Assembly (NCBI RefSeq): GCF_003852525.1
Contig: NZ_QAJL01000001.1
Span: 854,983-918,982, forward strand
DNA from: Pedobacter sp. KBW06
GTDB taxonomy: Bacteria > Bacteroidota > Bacteroidia > Sphingobacteriales > Sphingobacteriaceae
Reading direction: 5' to 3'
DNA length: 64,000 bases
This document shows positions 8,280 to 16,612 of this stretch, one piece after another. The notes below the pieces were generated by a model. It saw nothing but the letters and a program-made list of their open reading frames with translations, had not been told where the DNA came from and ran no database searches. A program made the translations under genes and the position numbers. Positions within the stretch are counted from its first letter, which is position 1; each line of letters starts with the position of its first letter.

Positions 8280-9038
8280 TTATTTCTGAGCGGCAACACC
8301 CATCACCATTTCGGTTCCATCCACTTCGTACACTGTCTTACCAGCTAGTTTTTGAGCATTCAGGTAGCGTTGCATGGCTATCCCATAATTTTGGACGACC
8401 TGAAATTCTACATTGGAAAAGGCGGGCCCGCTAAACTCCATAGGATTGATCTGGAGCACCTGAATCATGAGATAAAACTTCTTGGCTGTAAAAGTTCCAA
8501 GATAAAATGGGTACCAACTCAGGGGTTCTTGCAGGATATCACTTGAAAATAAGCGGAATTGGCTAAAACTACTTGTTTTGCCATTGCTCAGTTTCATATC
8601 CTGCAAATTGGTAACGAAATTCTGATCAGGCTCCAGCTGAAACACCAGCGAAACCTCACTTGTTTTTAAATCGGCAGTACGGTGCATCATCACCTGTAAA
8701 GAATCAACCAGCTTACCTGCAGGAATTTTAAAATCCTCCTGGTAAAAATCATAATGTATCCCTTGTTTTGCCGTAGATCCGGCTGCTATTTTAACCGTAT
8801 AGGTTCGGTCGGCATTTGAAACCTCACCTGAAGCACTTACGGGAATCTTCACCAGCGAATCCTGCAGGTTATTGGTTAAGGTAAAAGATACAGAGAGACT
8901 ATCGGTACCCCAGCCCGTTATTGGCATTATACCTGTTGAAAAGTATATATTATTTGGGCCGCCATAATACTGCAGCTCCTTCTTTTTGCAGGATACGAGC
9001 AACACCAGCATCAAAGCATATAGTTGTATATTTTTCAT
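8280..9038 (-). CDS. DUF4843-type surface lipoprotein
   Basis: This 252-residue lipoprotein has a lipobox ending in Cys17 (LVLLVSCKKKE). It then has a two-lobed beta-sandwich-looking sequence with the motif YYGGPNNIYFSTG after the lipid anchor and FSVSFTL-like strands. The order SusC-SusD-DUF4843-PKD-like is a recurrent Bacteroidota arrangement, and on that basis I assign it to DUF4843. It probably sits on the cell surface with SusD and helps capture a substrate that is not identified. It starts 36 bp after SusD and is read in the same operon. No catalytic motif is visible. Confidence 0.72.
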   Translation of the reverse strand: MKNIQLYALMLVLLVSCKKKELQYYGGPNNIYFSTGIMPITGWGTDSLSVSFTLTNNLQDSLVKIPVSASGEVSNADRTYTVKIAAGSTAKQGIHYDFYQEDFKIPAGKLVDSLQVMMHRTADLKTSEVSLVFQLEPDQNFVTNLQDMKLSNGKTSSFSQFRLFSSDILQEPLSWYPFYLGTFTAKKFYLMIQVLQINPMEFSGPAFSNVEFQVVQNYGIAMQRYLNAQKLAGKTVYEVDGTEMVMGVAAQK

Positions 9039-9074
9039 TATTGAAATTTTAAATCTATCATCAACATTGTTATT

Positions 9075-10505
9075 TTACCTGCCACTTTCCGATTCTGGGA
9101 TAGGAACTACGTATTGCTGTGCCGCCACAGTCAAATTACCCGTAGCAAGCGAACCATTTGGAATAGCAGTTAACCCTCTTCTTTTATAGTAATAAAACAG
9201 CTGCCCTTCACCATAAAACTCCCTGGTATATTCATTTTGAATCTCATTCTGGAGGTTTGCAGTTAAAGGAAGGTCGGGTATACCACGGTTACGCAATACA
9301 ATATTCAGGTATTTAAATGCTTCTGCAGGATCGGCATGCGTTTCTGCAGCTATGTAGTACATTTCAGAAATACGGATCAGTGGTTGCAAAAATCGCCTGA
9401 AATCTTCCGAATCTGCGATCACACTTTCAAATTTGAAGAAGGTCAGATCACTTGTTCCACTTGGAGGTACCCTGAACCAGGAAATATAGCGATAATCGCT
9501 TGGTGTATAGTTAGCCGTCAATCGTTGACGTTGCGGTGCAAGCAGACTGGCAGCACCTACATCATATCTGAATAAAGCGTTAAATTGATTATAGATATCC
9601 AGGTTCTGGAGTCCGAAGATTACTTCAGGTGTAAATTTCCTATCAGTATAAGCCGGAGTAATCGGCAAGCCGTCGTTGGTCCAGGTGAACCATTTACCTG
9701 CTTCAATAATGACCTGTGTTGCATACGCGAGCGCTTTTTGGTTATTGCCTGCATATAAATTTGCCCTGGCCTGCAAGGCCCTGACCGCATAATAGTTCAT
9801 ATGCATGTTCCTGTATTTGTAGAAAACATCTGCATCATTTGGAGCAGAAACGGCTTGTTTACCCTCCAGAATTATCGGATCGTTTGCCAGTAATAACGCA
9901 GCGGTGTCAAGGTCAGCCAGTACCTTCTCCATTACTAAATTCGCTGGCAGGTTACCACTGCTTTGGGTCTGAGGTTGCGTATAATAAGGAATTGCCGGAA
10001 GTGTTGAACCTGTACTGTAAACAGGACCAAACAAACGCAACAAGTCCAGGTGCAGCATTGCCCTAAGCCCGTAAGCCTCGCCCTTTAAAAGGTTGGCTTT
10101 ACTAGCCGATACGACTCCGGAACTGTTGTTTAGTTGTCTGATGAATACATTAAGGTTCAGAATCTGTTTATAACTCCCGCTCCAAATTGTATTCATCGTT
10201 GAAAACACCCTGACATCGTTGTAATTGTAGGCCCCGTACTGCGCCCAATTGTGGTTAAATGCACTCAGATTGTAACGCTGCGCCATGACTTCCAGGGTAC
10301 CCATCGTGAGGTTACCTCCGTAAAGGCTGGTTGCTGCCATATTCAGATACACCCCATTGAGCGCGGTCTTTACGCCATTCTCGGAGCTAAACACCTGCGA
10401 TTCCAGGAATTTATCATTGGGCTTCACGTCCAGGAATTTTTTACAGCCTGTCGCACTCGCGATGCAAAACAGGCCACTAAGAATTTTTATGATATAGTTT
10501 TTCAT
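9075..10505 (-). CDS. SusD/RagB-family nutrient-binding outer-membrane lipoprotein (locus A)
   Basis: This SusD-like lipoprotein of 476 residues starts MKNYIIKILSGLFCIASATG with lipid-anchoring Cys21. An upstream in-frame start at 10568 would run into the SusC stop, and the lipobox supports the ATG complementing 10503-10505. Tetratricopeptide helices cover the N-terminal half, with the family pattern GEAYGLRAMLHLDLLRLFGPVYS at about 150-175. The C-terminal region has the RISEMYYIAAETHAD helix and ends in the expected EFYGEGQLFYYYKRRG segment. SusD proteins form the lid of the SusC transporter and present substrate to it. It lies 10 bp after SusC. The ligand is unknown; no carbohydrate enzymes are nearby. 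Confidence 0.92.
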   Translation of the reverse strand: MKNYIIKILSGLFCIASATGCKKFLDVKPNDKFLESQVFSSENGVKTALNGVYLNMAATSLYGGNLTMGTLEVMAQRYNLSAFNHNWAQYGAYNYNDVRVFSTMNTIWSGSYKQILNLNVFIRQLNNSSGVVSASKANLLKGEAYGLRAMLHLDLLRLFGPVYSTGSTLPAIPYYTQPQTQSSGNLPANLVMEKVLADLDTAALLLANDPIILEGKQAVSAPNDADVFYKYRNMHMNYYAVRALQARANLYAGNNQKALAYATQVIIEAGKWFTWTNDGLPITPAYTDRKFTPEVIFGLQNLDIYNQFNALFRYDVGAASLLAPQRQRLTANYTPSDYRYISWFRVPPSGTSDLTFFKFESVIADSEDFRRFLQPLIRISEMYYIAAETHADPAEAFKYLNIVLRNRGIPDLPLTANLQNEIQNEYTREFYGEGQLFYYYKRRGLTAIPNGSLATGNLTVAAQQYVVPIPESESGR

Positions 10506-10515
10506 CTGCGTATAA

Positions 10516-13500
10516 TTAAAAAGAAATATTAAGGCTTGAAGAAATGGTATTGGCAAAAGGATAATCAATCCCTCTTTCAGCCTTCACATTTGCTATCCGG
10601 AAAATATCATTCATGTAAATATTGAACCTGACACTCCTGATCCCCAGTTTCTTGGTAAACCTTGTATTGTTCATCCAGTAACCAATATTAAATGACTCTC
10701 CGGCAATAAAATTATTTTTCTGAACAAAACGTGAGGAAATTGGCGAACGGTCTGTAAGGGAGATCCCTTTAAACTGAGACCTGTCTCCCGCATTTTGCCA
10801 GCGACTGTAAAGGGCTCTTTTATCCTGGTTTAAATAGAGACTATTGATATCAATATTCTCAACCTTGTTATATAAAGCGTCATTGAACAGATCTCCGCCA
10901 ATGCTATACCTTAAATTAACACCAAACTGGAAGCCTTTGTAGCTTAGGTTACTGCTGATCACTCCCTCCACATCTGGCCTGGAATTACCGATCACCTTAA
11001 TGTCATTTACATTGTAAGTGAAAGTATTTTGCCCGTTGGAATTGACAAAGATCTCCCTTCCTGTTCCCGGATCTATGCCAGCCGACTGTACAGCCCAGAT
11101 GTCGTCCGGACTATGACCATCAGTATACCTGATTAAGGAATTGTTGGCAAGCTGCTGACCGTTGACAGAATTAAGTGCGTTATTGAAATCTCCATATTTA
11201 CTCCTCACCATACTGGCCAGCAGTCCCACAGACCAGGTAAGACCATTTGGATTGAAATATGGAGAAAAACGAAGATTTGCTTCCAACCCTTTTGTAGTCA
11301 AATTCCCGGCATTGGTTGCATAGCCCGCGATTCCTGTTGAGGAAGAAGGATTGATGAAGACTACCAAGGGATTGGAATACTTATTATAAGCATTAAGTGT
11401 TGCGCTTAAACGGTTATTGAACATGGCAAAATCTATTCCCACACTGGTTTGAAAAGTCTTTTGCCATTCCAGGGTCTCATTACCAAAAGAAAGAATCGAT
11501 ACGCCCTGCCCTAATATATTTGAATTGGTCGTATAACCATATGTTGAAATAGAAGAAATATCGGCAAAACCCTGATTTCCGGTAGTCCCTGCATTTCCTC
11601 TCAGGCGTAGCAATCCAACAGTACTATTTTCAAGAAAATGTTCCCTGTGAATATTCCATGCAGCCCCCGCCGACCAAAAAGGGGAATATTGTCGCTGTGA
11701 GCCGAAGGCAGTAGAGCCATCAAGCCTGTATGTCGCATCAATTACAATACGCTGATCATAAGTATAGTTGACACTGGCCAGTACATTATTTCTACGGTAT
11801 AGTTTATGGGCACGCTGTGGCTTGGAATTCGGCTGATAGCTAAAAGCGAAAGACGGATCGGCAACAGTACCTAATGGAAATCCAGTGGCAACAAGACCTA
11901 TACTTTCATCTTCTCTCTGCTCAATATCGGCCCTCAAATTAGCATTAAATAGGCTTTTCTCTGTAAAAGCTTTAGCAAAAGTTAACATCAGGTTGGCGTT
12001 ATAACTGAAATTATCTATACGGGTCTGTCTGTAAGAGCCGCGTTCGAAAACAGCTGAATTTTGAAACATCGTATGTTCCGGTGGTGTATAAGTAATGTTT
12101 TTGAGCCCACCCTTATTTAATTGTATTCCACCATCCAATTTTAAGGAATTATTGAAAGTAACAGTGGCCTGCAGGTTATTTTGAACATTCAGGCTCGTAC
12201 TCCGATTCTGGTTATCTAAAGAAGCATTGTACAGCGGGTTGCCAATGTTTCCAAAACCAGCAATAATACTGGTACGGGGCAATGTTTCCAGATACATAAG
12301 TACGTTACCAGCCTTATCATACGGGGTATTGTAAGGACTGGCCCTTGAAAAGTCTGAGAAGGAACCGTACGGTGATTCGTCGGCACGATAACCACTGACA
12401 TATAGCTTATTGGCTATGCTCACTTTATTTTTTCCATATACCAAATCAACATTTGCTCCCCAGGTTTGCCTGCCGGAACCCTTCATCAAACCTGATGCAT
12501 TCCTGAAATTCAGCCCTACACCATACCTGATCTGTTCATCCCCGCCGTCAGCATAAATAGAGTGTGCGTTTGTGAAACCAGTTTGACCGGGTATTCTCAG
12601 CCAATCGGTATTCACACCCCGACGCACATTTGCCAGTCTCGCATAGTATAGGGTATCTAAAATCGCCTGGTTGAAATAACTATTGATTCCACTGTTGGTA
12701 AAACGGCCTGAAAGCCTTTCAAATTCAAGTTTTTCTGCGGCATTCATCAGGTTAAAATCACTGAGATCCAGCATTTCCACTCTGAAATCTCCAGTATAGC
12801 TTAAGCGCATGGTTCCCGGCAAAGGTACTTTGGTCTTTACTACTACTACACCATTTGCTGCCCGGGCACCATATAGCGCAGTTGAGGCAGCATCTTTTAA
12901 AATGGTAACAGACGCCACCCTATTCATATCAAGATCAACTATGGTCCTAAGGTCAGACTCAAAACCATCCAGAATGAACAGCGGCTGGTTGGGATCTCCA
13001 CCAAACTGATCTTTCAATTCAGTCTGAGAAAGCCCGGTTTTTCCACGAAGCTCTATTGTAGGCAAGGTATTCGGGTTTGAACCCATGCGATTATTATCGA
13101 CCACAATGATAGAAGGATCAAGGGTTTTCAAACTCTGAATAATATTCTGATTACCAATAGCTTTTAACTGATCGCCAGAAATCGTCACTGCAGCACCTGT
13201 AAAGTTCTCTTTTCTACGGTCCATCATACCGGTAACAACAATTTCTCCTAATGCCGTTTTAGTCTCGAGCAAACTGACATTGATAATCCTACGGTCTTGT
13301 ATTTTGATTTCCTGGGTTTTAAAACCGATGTAGGAGCACACCAGAACATCAGTACCGTTAACAGTGAGGTAATACCGTCCTTGGCTATCACTGGTGGTTT
13401 TGGTTTCGGTTCCTCTGACCTTGAGGATTGCTCCGGAAAGCGGAGTCCCCAGTGAATCAGTAATTTTTCCGGAAAGCGTATAGGCTGCCAGTGCACTACT

Positions 13501-13884
13501 ATTACTCCAGCTTGCATAACTACTGCTCTCCAATCCACTGATCACAACTGTTTTTTTTACGACTTTGTAGGTAAAGGGCAAATTTTTGAAGCAGGCATCC
13601 AATACTGCTTTTAGCGGAACATTATTCAATCGGATACTAACCTTAATATCTCTAAGTTTTCCAGGATAAAAAAAAACGTATTCGGACTGTTTTTCAATAT
13701 TTCGCAAGGCATTTTCTAGAGAGACACTTCTTTCATTGAGTGTAATCTGACCAAACCCTTTAGCACTAACTTGCAACAAGGCAAACAACATCAATATTGT
13801 CGTCAATTTCATGATCCTGACTATTTTTAATGGTAATGGGGGCCACGCACAGGGCATAGCTATATTAAAAGCATTTATTTTCAT
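10516..13884 (-). CDS. SusC/RagA-family TonB-linked transporter with STN signalling domain (locus A)
   Basis: This 1122-residue outer-membrane transporter has a long leader (MKINAFNIAMPCAW, then the hydrophobic segment IMKLTTILMLFALLQVSA) with cleavage near residue 45. The same leader style in locus C supports this start. An STN domain (about 46-120) precedes a carboxypeptidase-regulatory-like beta domain (about 135-215, GKITDSLGTPLSGAILKV). The plug (about 225-350) holds ILKDAASTALYGARAANGVV, and the barrel fills the rest, ending in aromatic LNISF for barrel assembly. The STN domain implies signalling to the FecR/sigma pair upstream. It shares an operon with SusD and accessory lipoproteins. 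Substrate is unknown. Confidence 0.93.
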   Translation of the reverse strand: MKINAFNIAMPCAWPPLPLKIVRIMKLTTILMLFALLQVSAKGFGQITLNERSVSLENALRNIEKQSEYVFFYPGKLRDIKVSIRLNNVPLKAVLDACFKNLPFTYKVVKKTVVISGLESSSYASWSNSSALAAYTLSGKITDSLGTPLSGAILKVRGTETKTTSDSQGRYYLTVNGTDVLVCSYIGFKTQEIKIQDRRIINVSLLETKTALGEIVVTGMMDRRKENFTGAAVTISGDQLKAIGNQNIIQSLKTLDPSIIVVDNNRMGSNPNTLPTIELRGKTGLSQTELKDQFGGDPNQPLFILDGFESDLRTIVDLDMNRVASVTILKDAASTALYGARAANGVVVVKTKVPLPGTMRLSYTGDFRVEMLDLSDFNLMNAAEKLEFERLSGRFTNSGINSYFNQAILDTLYYARLANVRRGVNTDWLRIPGQTGFTNAHSIYADGGDEQIRYGVGLNFRNASGLMKGSGRQTWGANVDLVYGKNKVSIANKLYVSGYRADESPYGSFSDFSRASPYNTPYDKAGNVLMYLETLPRTSIIAGFGNIGNPLYNASLDNQNRSTSLNVQNNLQATVTFNNSLKLDGGIQLNKGGLKNITYTPPEHTMFQNSAVFERGSYRQTRIDNFSYNANLMLTFAKAFTEKSLFNANLRADIEQREDESIGLVATGFPLGTVADPSFAFSYQPNSKPQRAHKLYRRNNVLASVNYTYDQRIVIDATYRLDGSTAFGSQRQYSPFWSAGAAWNIHREHFLENSTVGLLRLRGNAGTTGNQGFADISSISTYGYTTNSNILGQGVSILSFGNETLEWQKTFQTSVGIDFAMFNNRLSATLNAYNKYSNPLVVFINPSSSTGIAGYATNAGNLTTKGLEANLRFSPYFNPNGLTWSVGLLASMVRSKYGDFNNALNSVNGQQLANNSLIRYTDGHSPDDIWAVQSAGIDPGTGREIFVNSNGQNTFTYNVNDIKVIGNSRPDVEGVISSNLSYKGFQFGVNLRYSIGGDLFNDALYNKVENIDINSLYLNQDKRALYSRWQNAGDRSQFKGISLTDRSPISSRFVQKNNFIAGESFNIGYWMNNTRFTKKLGIRSVRFNIYMNDIFRIANVKAERGIDYPFANTISSSLNISF

Positions 13885-14107
13885 ACTTTTGACTTTCTGG
13901 GTTAATCGTGAATTGGTTATGCAATTAATTTATCATCCACAAAAGGATGAAGGGTCGGCTCAGTATTCTGCGCAGGAGTGTGCCAACACTTCTGCGTTTT
14001 TCTGGCTAACCCGTGGGGATCATTCAAGGTAAATTTTTGCTCATGGTCTGGGTGGTTTAGGTTAATAAATAGTTGATTTTTTGCTCGTAGATTTATGCAA
14101 TTTCAGG

Positions 14108-15229
14108 TTATGGATAAATCGTCATCCGTCTCCCCGTAATATCAAATTTCACCTTGGAAAAACTAAGTACCTCAAGTACATCGTTTAAATTCATATTTCT
14201 ATAAACCTTGCCATTAAAGGTTTCGTTTGGAACAGGCCCTTCGAAATGGACATCCAGATCATACCAGCGTGAGAGCTGACGCATTACCGCCATCAGGTTG
14301 CTGTCCTTAAACACAAAGAAACCATTTTTCCAGGCAACGACTTCCTCTACGTCTGCTCTGGAAACGCTAAGTACACCCCTATCCGACATCGCCTGCTCCC
14401 CTGGCTGCAAGAAAATATTGTTATTGACTTTAACACTACCGGTTATCAAAGTGGTTTTTGTGCTCATCTCATCCGCATAGGCATTCACATTAAACTCTGT
14501 GCCCAATACTTCCAGTTCCTGCCGAGCAGTACGTACCTTAAATGGCTTTGCCTTATTATGGGTAACTTCAAAATATCCTTCTCCAATAAGCGTCACAATT
14601 CTGTTATTTCCTACAAACTTAGAGGGAAACAGCAATTTACTATCCGCATTCAGCCATACTCGAGTACCATCAGAAAGGATCACCTGATAAGTGCCGCCCC
14701 GCGGAGTTGAAGCCGTTAACCATTCTATTTCCTCAATATGCCGTGAAAGCTCCTTCTCCCTGTCCGGCATACTTATTTTAGTCCCATCATTATAACGCAG
14801 TTCATTTGGATTGACAACAAGTCCAGTCTTTATCTCGCTCAAGAGTATGGTTTTACCATTACCCAAAGTTAAAGTTGCTATATTTTTCCCTGGAGTGATC
14901 TCGGGTATAACTTTAGAAATCTGCCCCACTTTATTTCCCTGACTGGAATAGAAAAACAAGCTCACTCCCAAAATTACAAGCGCTGCAACGGCTGCAACGG
15001 CTAAAGGCAACCATTTAAGCCTAATTTTTATGTTATCCGTCTTTTGATGAGCCCAGAATTTTTTAAGCCCAGCCTCCTTCATATTAAGGATTTCAGAATC
15101 TATTTCCTCCAAACTGACCTGCTTTTGCTGAAACGATTCGCAGACAGCAATGTATAAAAGTATTTCCTGCGTATTGGCTGTGCCTGTATCTATTTTATTT
15201 GCCAGTGTGATCAGTTCTTCATTACTCAT
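14108..15229 (-). CDS. FecR-family anti-sigma factor (locus A)
   Basis: This 373-residue single-pass membrane protein has its start set at MSNEELITLANKIDTG (the ATG complementing 15227-15229), because residues further upstream lack family similarity. The cytoplasmic anti-sigma region covers residues 1-70 and the transmembrane helix about 73-94. The periplasmic FecR domain (about 185-290) carries STPRGGTYQVILSDGTRVWL and VLGTEFNVNAY. A C-terminal STN-like/DUF4974 domain (about 305-373) ends MRQLSRWYDLDV...TGRRMTIYP. It should transmit the SusC STN signal to the sigma factor encoded 68 bp upstream. A 223-bp gap separates it from susC, leaving room for a sigma-dependent promoter. Confidence 0.93.
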   Translation of the reverse strand: MSNEELITLANKIDTGTANTQEILLYIAVCESFQQKQVSLEEIDSEILNMKEAGLKKFWAHQKTDNIKIRLKWLPLAVAAVAALVILGVSLFFYSSQGNKVGQISKVIPEITPGKNIATLTLGNGKTILLSEIKTGLVVNPNELRYNDGTKISMPDREKELSRHIEEIEWLTASTPRGGTYQVILSDGTRVWLNADSKLLFPSKFVGNNRIVTLIGEGYFEVTHNKAKPFKVRTARQELEVLGTEFNVNAYADEMSTKTTLITGSVKVNNNIFLQPGEQAMSDRGVLSVSRADVEEVVAWKNGFFVFKDSNLMAVMRQLSRWYDLDVHFEGPVPNETFNGKVYRNMNLNDVLEVLSFSKVKFDITGRRMTIYP

Positions 15230-15297
15230 AATTATTGCATTGTAATAAGAGAGTACCTTAACACTGAAAAGTATTGACAAGAAATAAAAATATCTTT

Positions 15298-15876
15298 TTA
15301 CAGAAAGAAATACATCCAGAAATGCATACTACCTAGGTTATCCCGGAGCTTATCCAGCGCACGCTTAATCTGAACTGCTACAGTTCCTTCAGAGATCCCT
15401 AGTTTGGCAGCAATTTCCCTATTGCTGAGTTGATCCTCTCTGCTCATGCGAAAAATCTCCCTGCATTTTTCTGGAAGCTGGTGAATAGAACTAGTGATCA
15501 CCGCCTGCAACTCCCTGAACTCCAAACTTTCTTCATTCACTGTAATAGTAGTATTGTTCAGCGTAGCAAGTAGGTGGTTTTCGCGAATTTTACCACGTCT
15601 GATATACTTGGCAGCCTGGTATTTTATTGCTGTCAGCAAATAGGATTTGAGGTTGTTGATCTGATGGTGTGCTCTGTGTTCCCAAAACCAGGTAAGTACA
15701 TCCTGTACCATATCGTCACACACATATTTATCATCAATCATGTGGTAGGCATAACCAAACAATGGTTTATAGAACCTTTCATACACTTGGTTAAACGCAT
15801 CGTGGTCTCCTTCTTTTACGAGAACGAGTAGCTGCATTTCATTTGCCTGGCTGTAAGGTGATATTTTCTCCTGCAC
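15298..15876 (-). CDS. ECF-type sigma factor (locus A)
   Basis: This ECF sigma factor is 192 residues from a GTG at 15876; the first ATG is 39 bp further in at 15837. The upstream start is preferred because the residues before LLVLVKEGDHDAFNQVY belong to the usual region 2 helix. Region 2 includes VCDDMVQDVLTWFWEHR. Region 4 includes HQLPEKCREIFRMSREDQLS and the helix-turn-helix LGISEGTVAVQIKRALDKL. It is the first gene of locus A and is likely controlled by the FecR downstream. It resembles the sigma of locus B more than that of locus C. Confidence 0.92.
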   Translation of the reverse strand: MQEKISPYSQANEMQLLVLVKEGDHDAFNQVYERFYKPLFGYAYHMIDDKYVCDDMVQDVLTWFWEHRAHHQINNLKSYLLTAIKYQAAKYIRRGKIRENHLLATLNNTTITVNEESLEFRELQAVITSSIHQLPEKCREIFRMSREDQLSNREIAAKLGISEGTVAVQIKRALDKLRDNLGSMHFWMYFFL

Positions 15877-16107
15877 TTCTGTACCGATATGATGATAATT
15901 TTTTATGCACCAATTATATGTATTTATTCCGAGATTATAACAAATCCATTACTACAACAATACCAAGCACAGCATTAAACCATTGTACATTTACCGGGGT
16001 GAATATCCGTTCACTTTGTTATGTGTTCCTCATCCGATTTAGTTGCTTTTTTCATAGTAATGGAATAATGTAGTAAACACTAAACATCAGGATCATTTTA
16101 AAAACAG
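15877..16107. other. Promoter gap of locus A / 3' flank of locus B
   Basis: With the terminator at 16108-16135 and the 3' flank of the LTXXQ gene, this makes a 378-bp gene-free stretch. I see no gene remnant. It must hold the promoter of the locus A sigma gene (minus strand), but no unambiguous -33/-7 pair is evident by eye. Confidence 0.45.
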
Positions 16108-16135
16108 CTCAGAACGCCCATCCAGGCGCTCTGAG
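16108..16135 (-). terminator. Rho-independent terminator of locus B
   Basis: CTCAGAACGCC (16108-16118) pairs with GGCGCTCTGAG (16125-16135) with one mismatch and a 6-nt loop. On the minus strand it is followed by CTGTTTTTAAAA, a proper T-run. It lies about 120 bp past the last gene of locus B and should end that long transcript before locus A begins. Confidence 0.8.
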
Positions 16136-16254
16136 TGACTAATTAACCTAAATTCACTCCATAGGAGTTTGAAAAAACGCATAAGCTTTCGCTCTATGCT
16201 ACACGCACCAGATCATGGAGCCAGGCCTTAACCTAACACCAGATCTAAGTAATC

Positions 16255-16608
16255 TTACGACCGTCCCGGCCTTTGTTTTTCCTTGGCTAACACAGCTCTC
16301 TGCTCAACCGAGAGGACAGCATTCATTTTCAATTCCGTTTCTGCTTCCAGTTTTTTTGCAACTGCAGGGATCATTTCCTTATTATCCTTATTTGCCTCAA
16401 AAGCCTTAAACATCTGCTCATTATAATGCGTTAGAATCGCAGTTACTTTAGTTTTCTGAACATCTGTGAGTTTGAGTTTCATCACAAGATATTCAGTGGT
16501 TTTCATAGCCATTTCTCCCGGACTAGGCATTTTCCTTTCGGGAGTCTGAGCTTTTGTAAATGTGGCCGCTGTAAGCAGCAGGATAAAAATAAAAGATAAC
16601 TTTTTCAT
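16255..16608 (-). CDS. Small exported LTXXQ/Spy-like helical protein
   Basis: This 117-residue protein has a signal peptide of about 20 residues (cleavage after FTKA) and an all-helical mature part. It includes KLKLTDVQKTKVTAILTHYN and a second LSVEQRAVLAKEKQR segment. That LTxxQ-repeat pattern is seen in Spy/CpxP-like periplasmic chaperones and metal-sensor-like proteins. It starts 4 bp after the M16 protease gene and is the last gene of locus B, before the terminator. It may protect or hold a periplasmic client, but this is only inference from fold type. The C-terminus is basic (KQRPGRS). Confidence 0.6.
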   Translation of the reverse strand: MKKLSFIFILLLTAATFTKAQTPERKMPSPGEMAMKTTEYLVMKLKLTDVQKTKVTAILTHYNEQMFKAFEANKDNKEMIPAVAKKLEAETELKMNAVLSVEQRAVLAKEKQRPGRS

Positions 16609-16612
16609 ATGT

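Noticed and set aside
10506..10568. Longer N-terminus of locus A SusD
   Set aside because: It would overlap the susC stop and push the lipobox away from the N-terminus.
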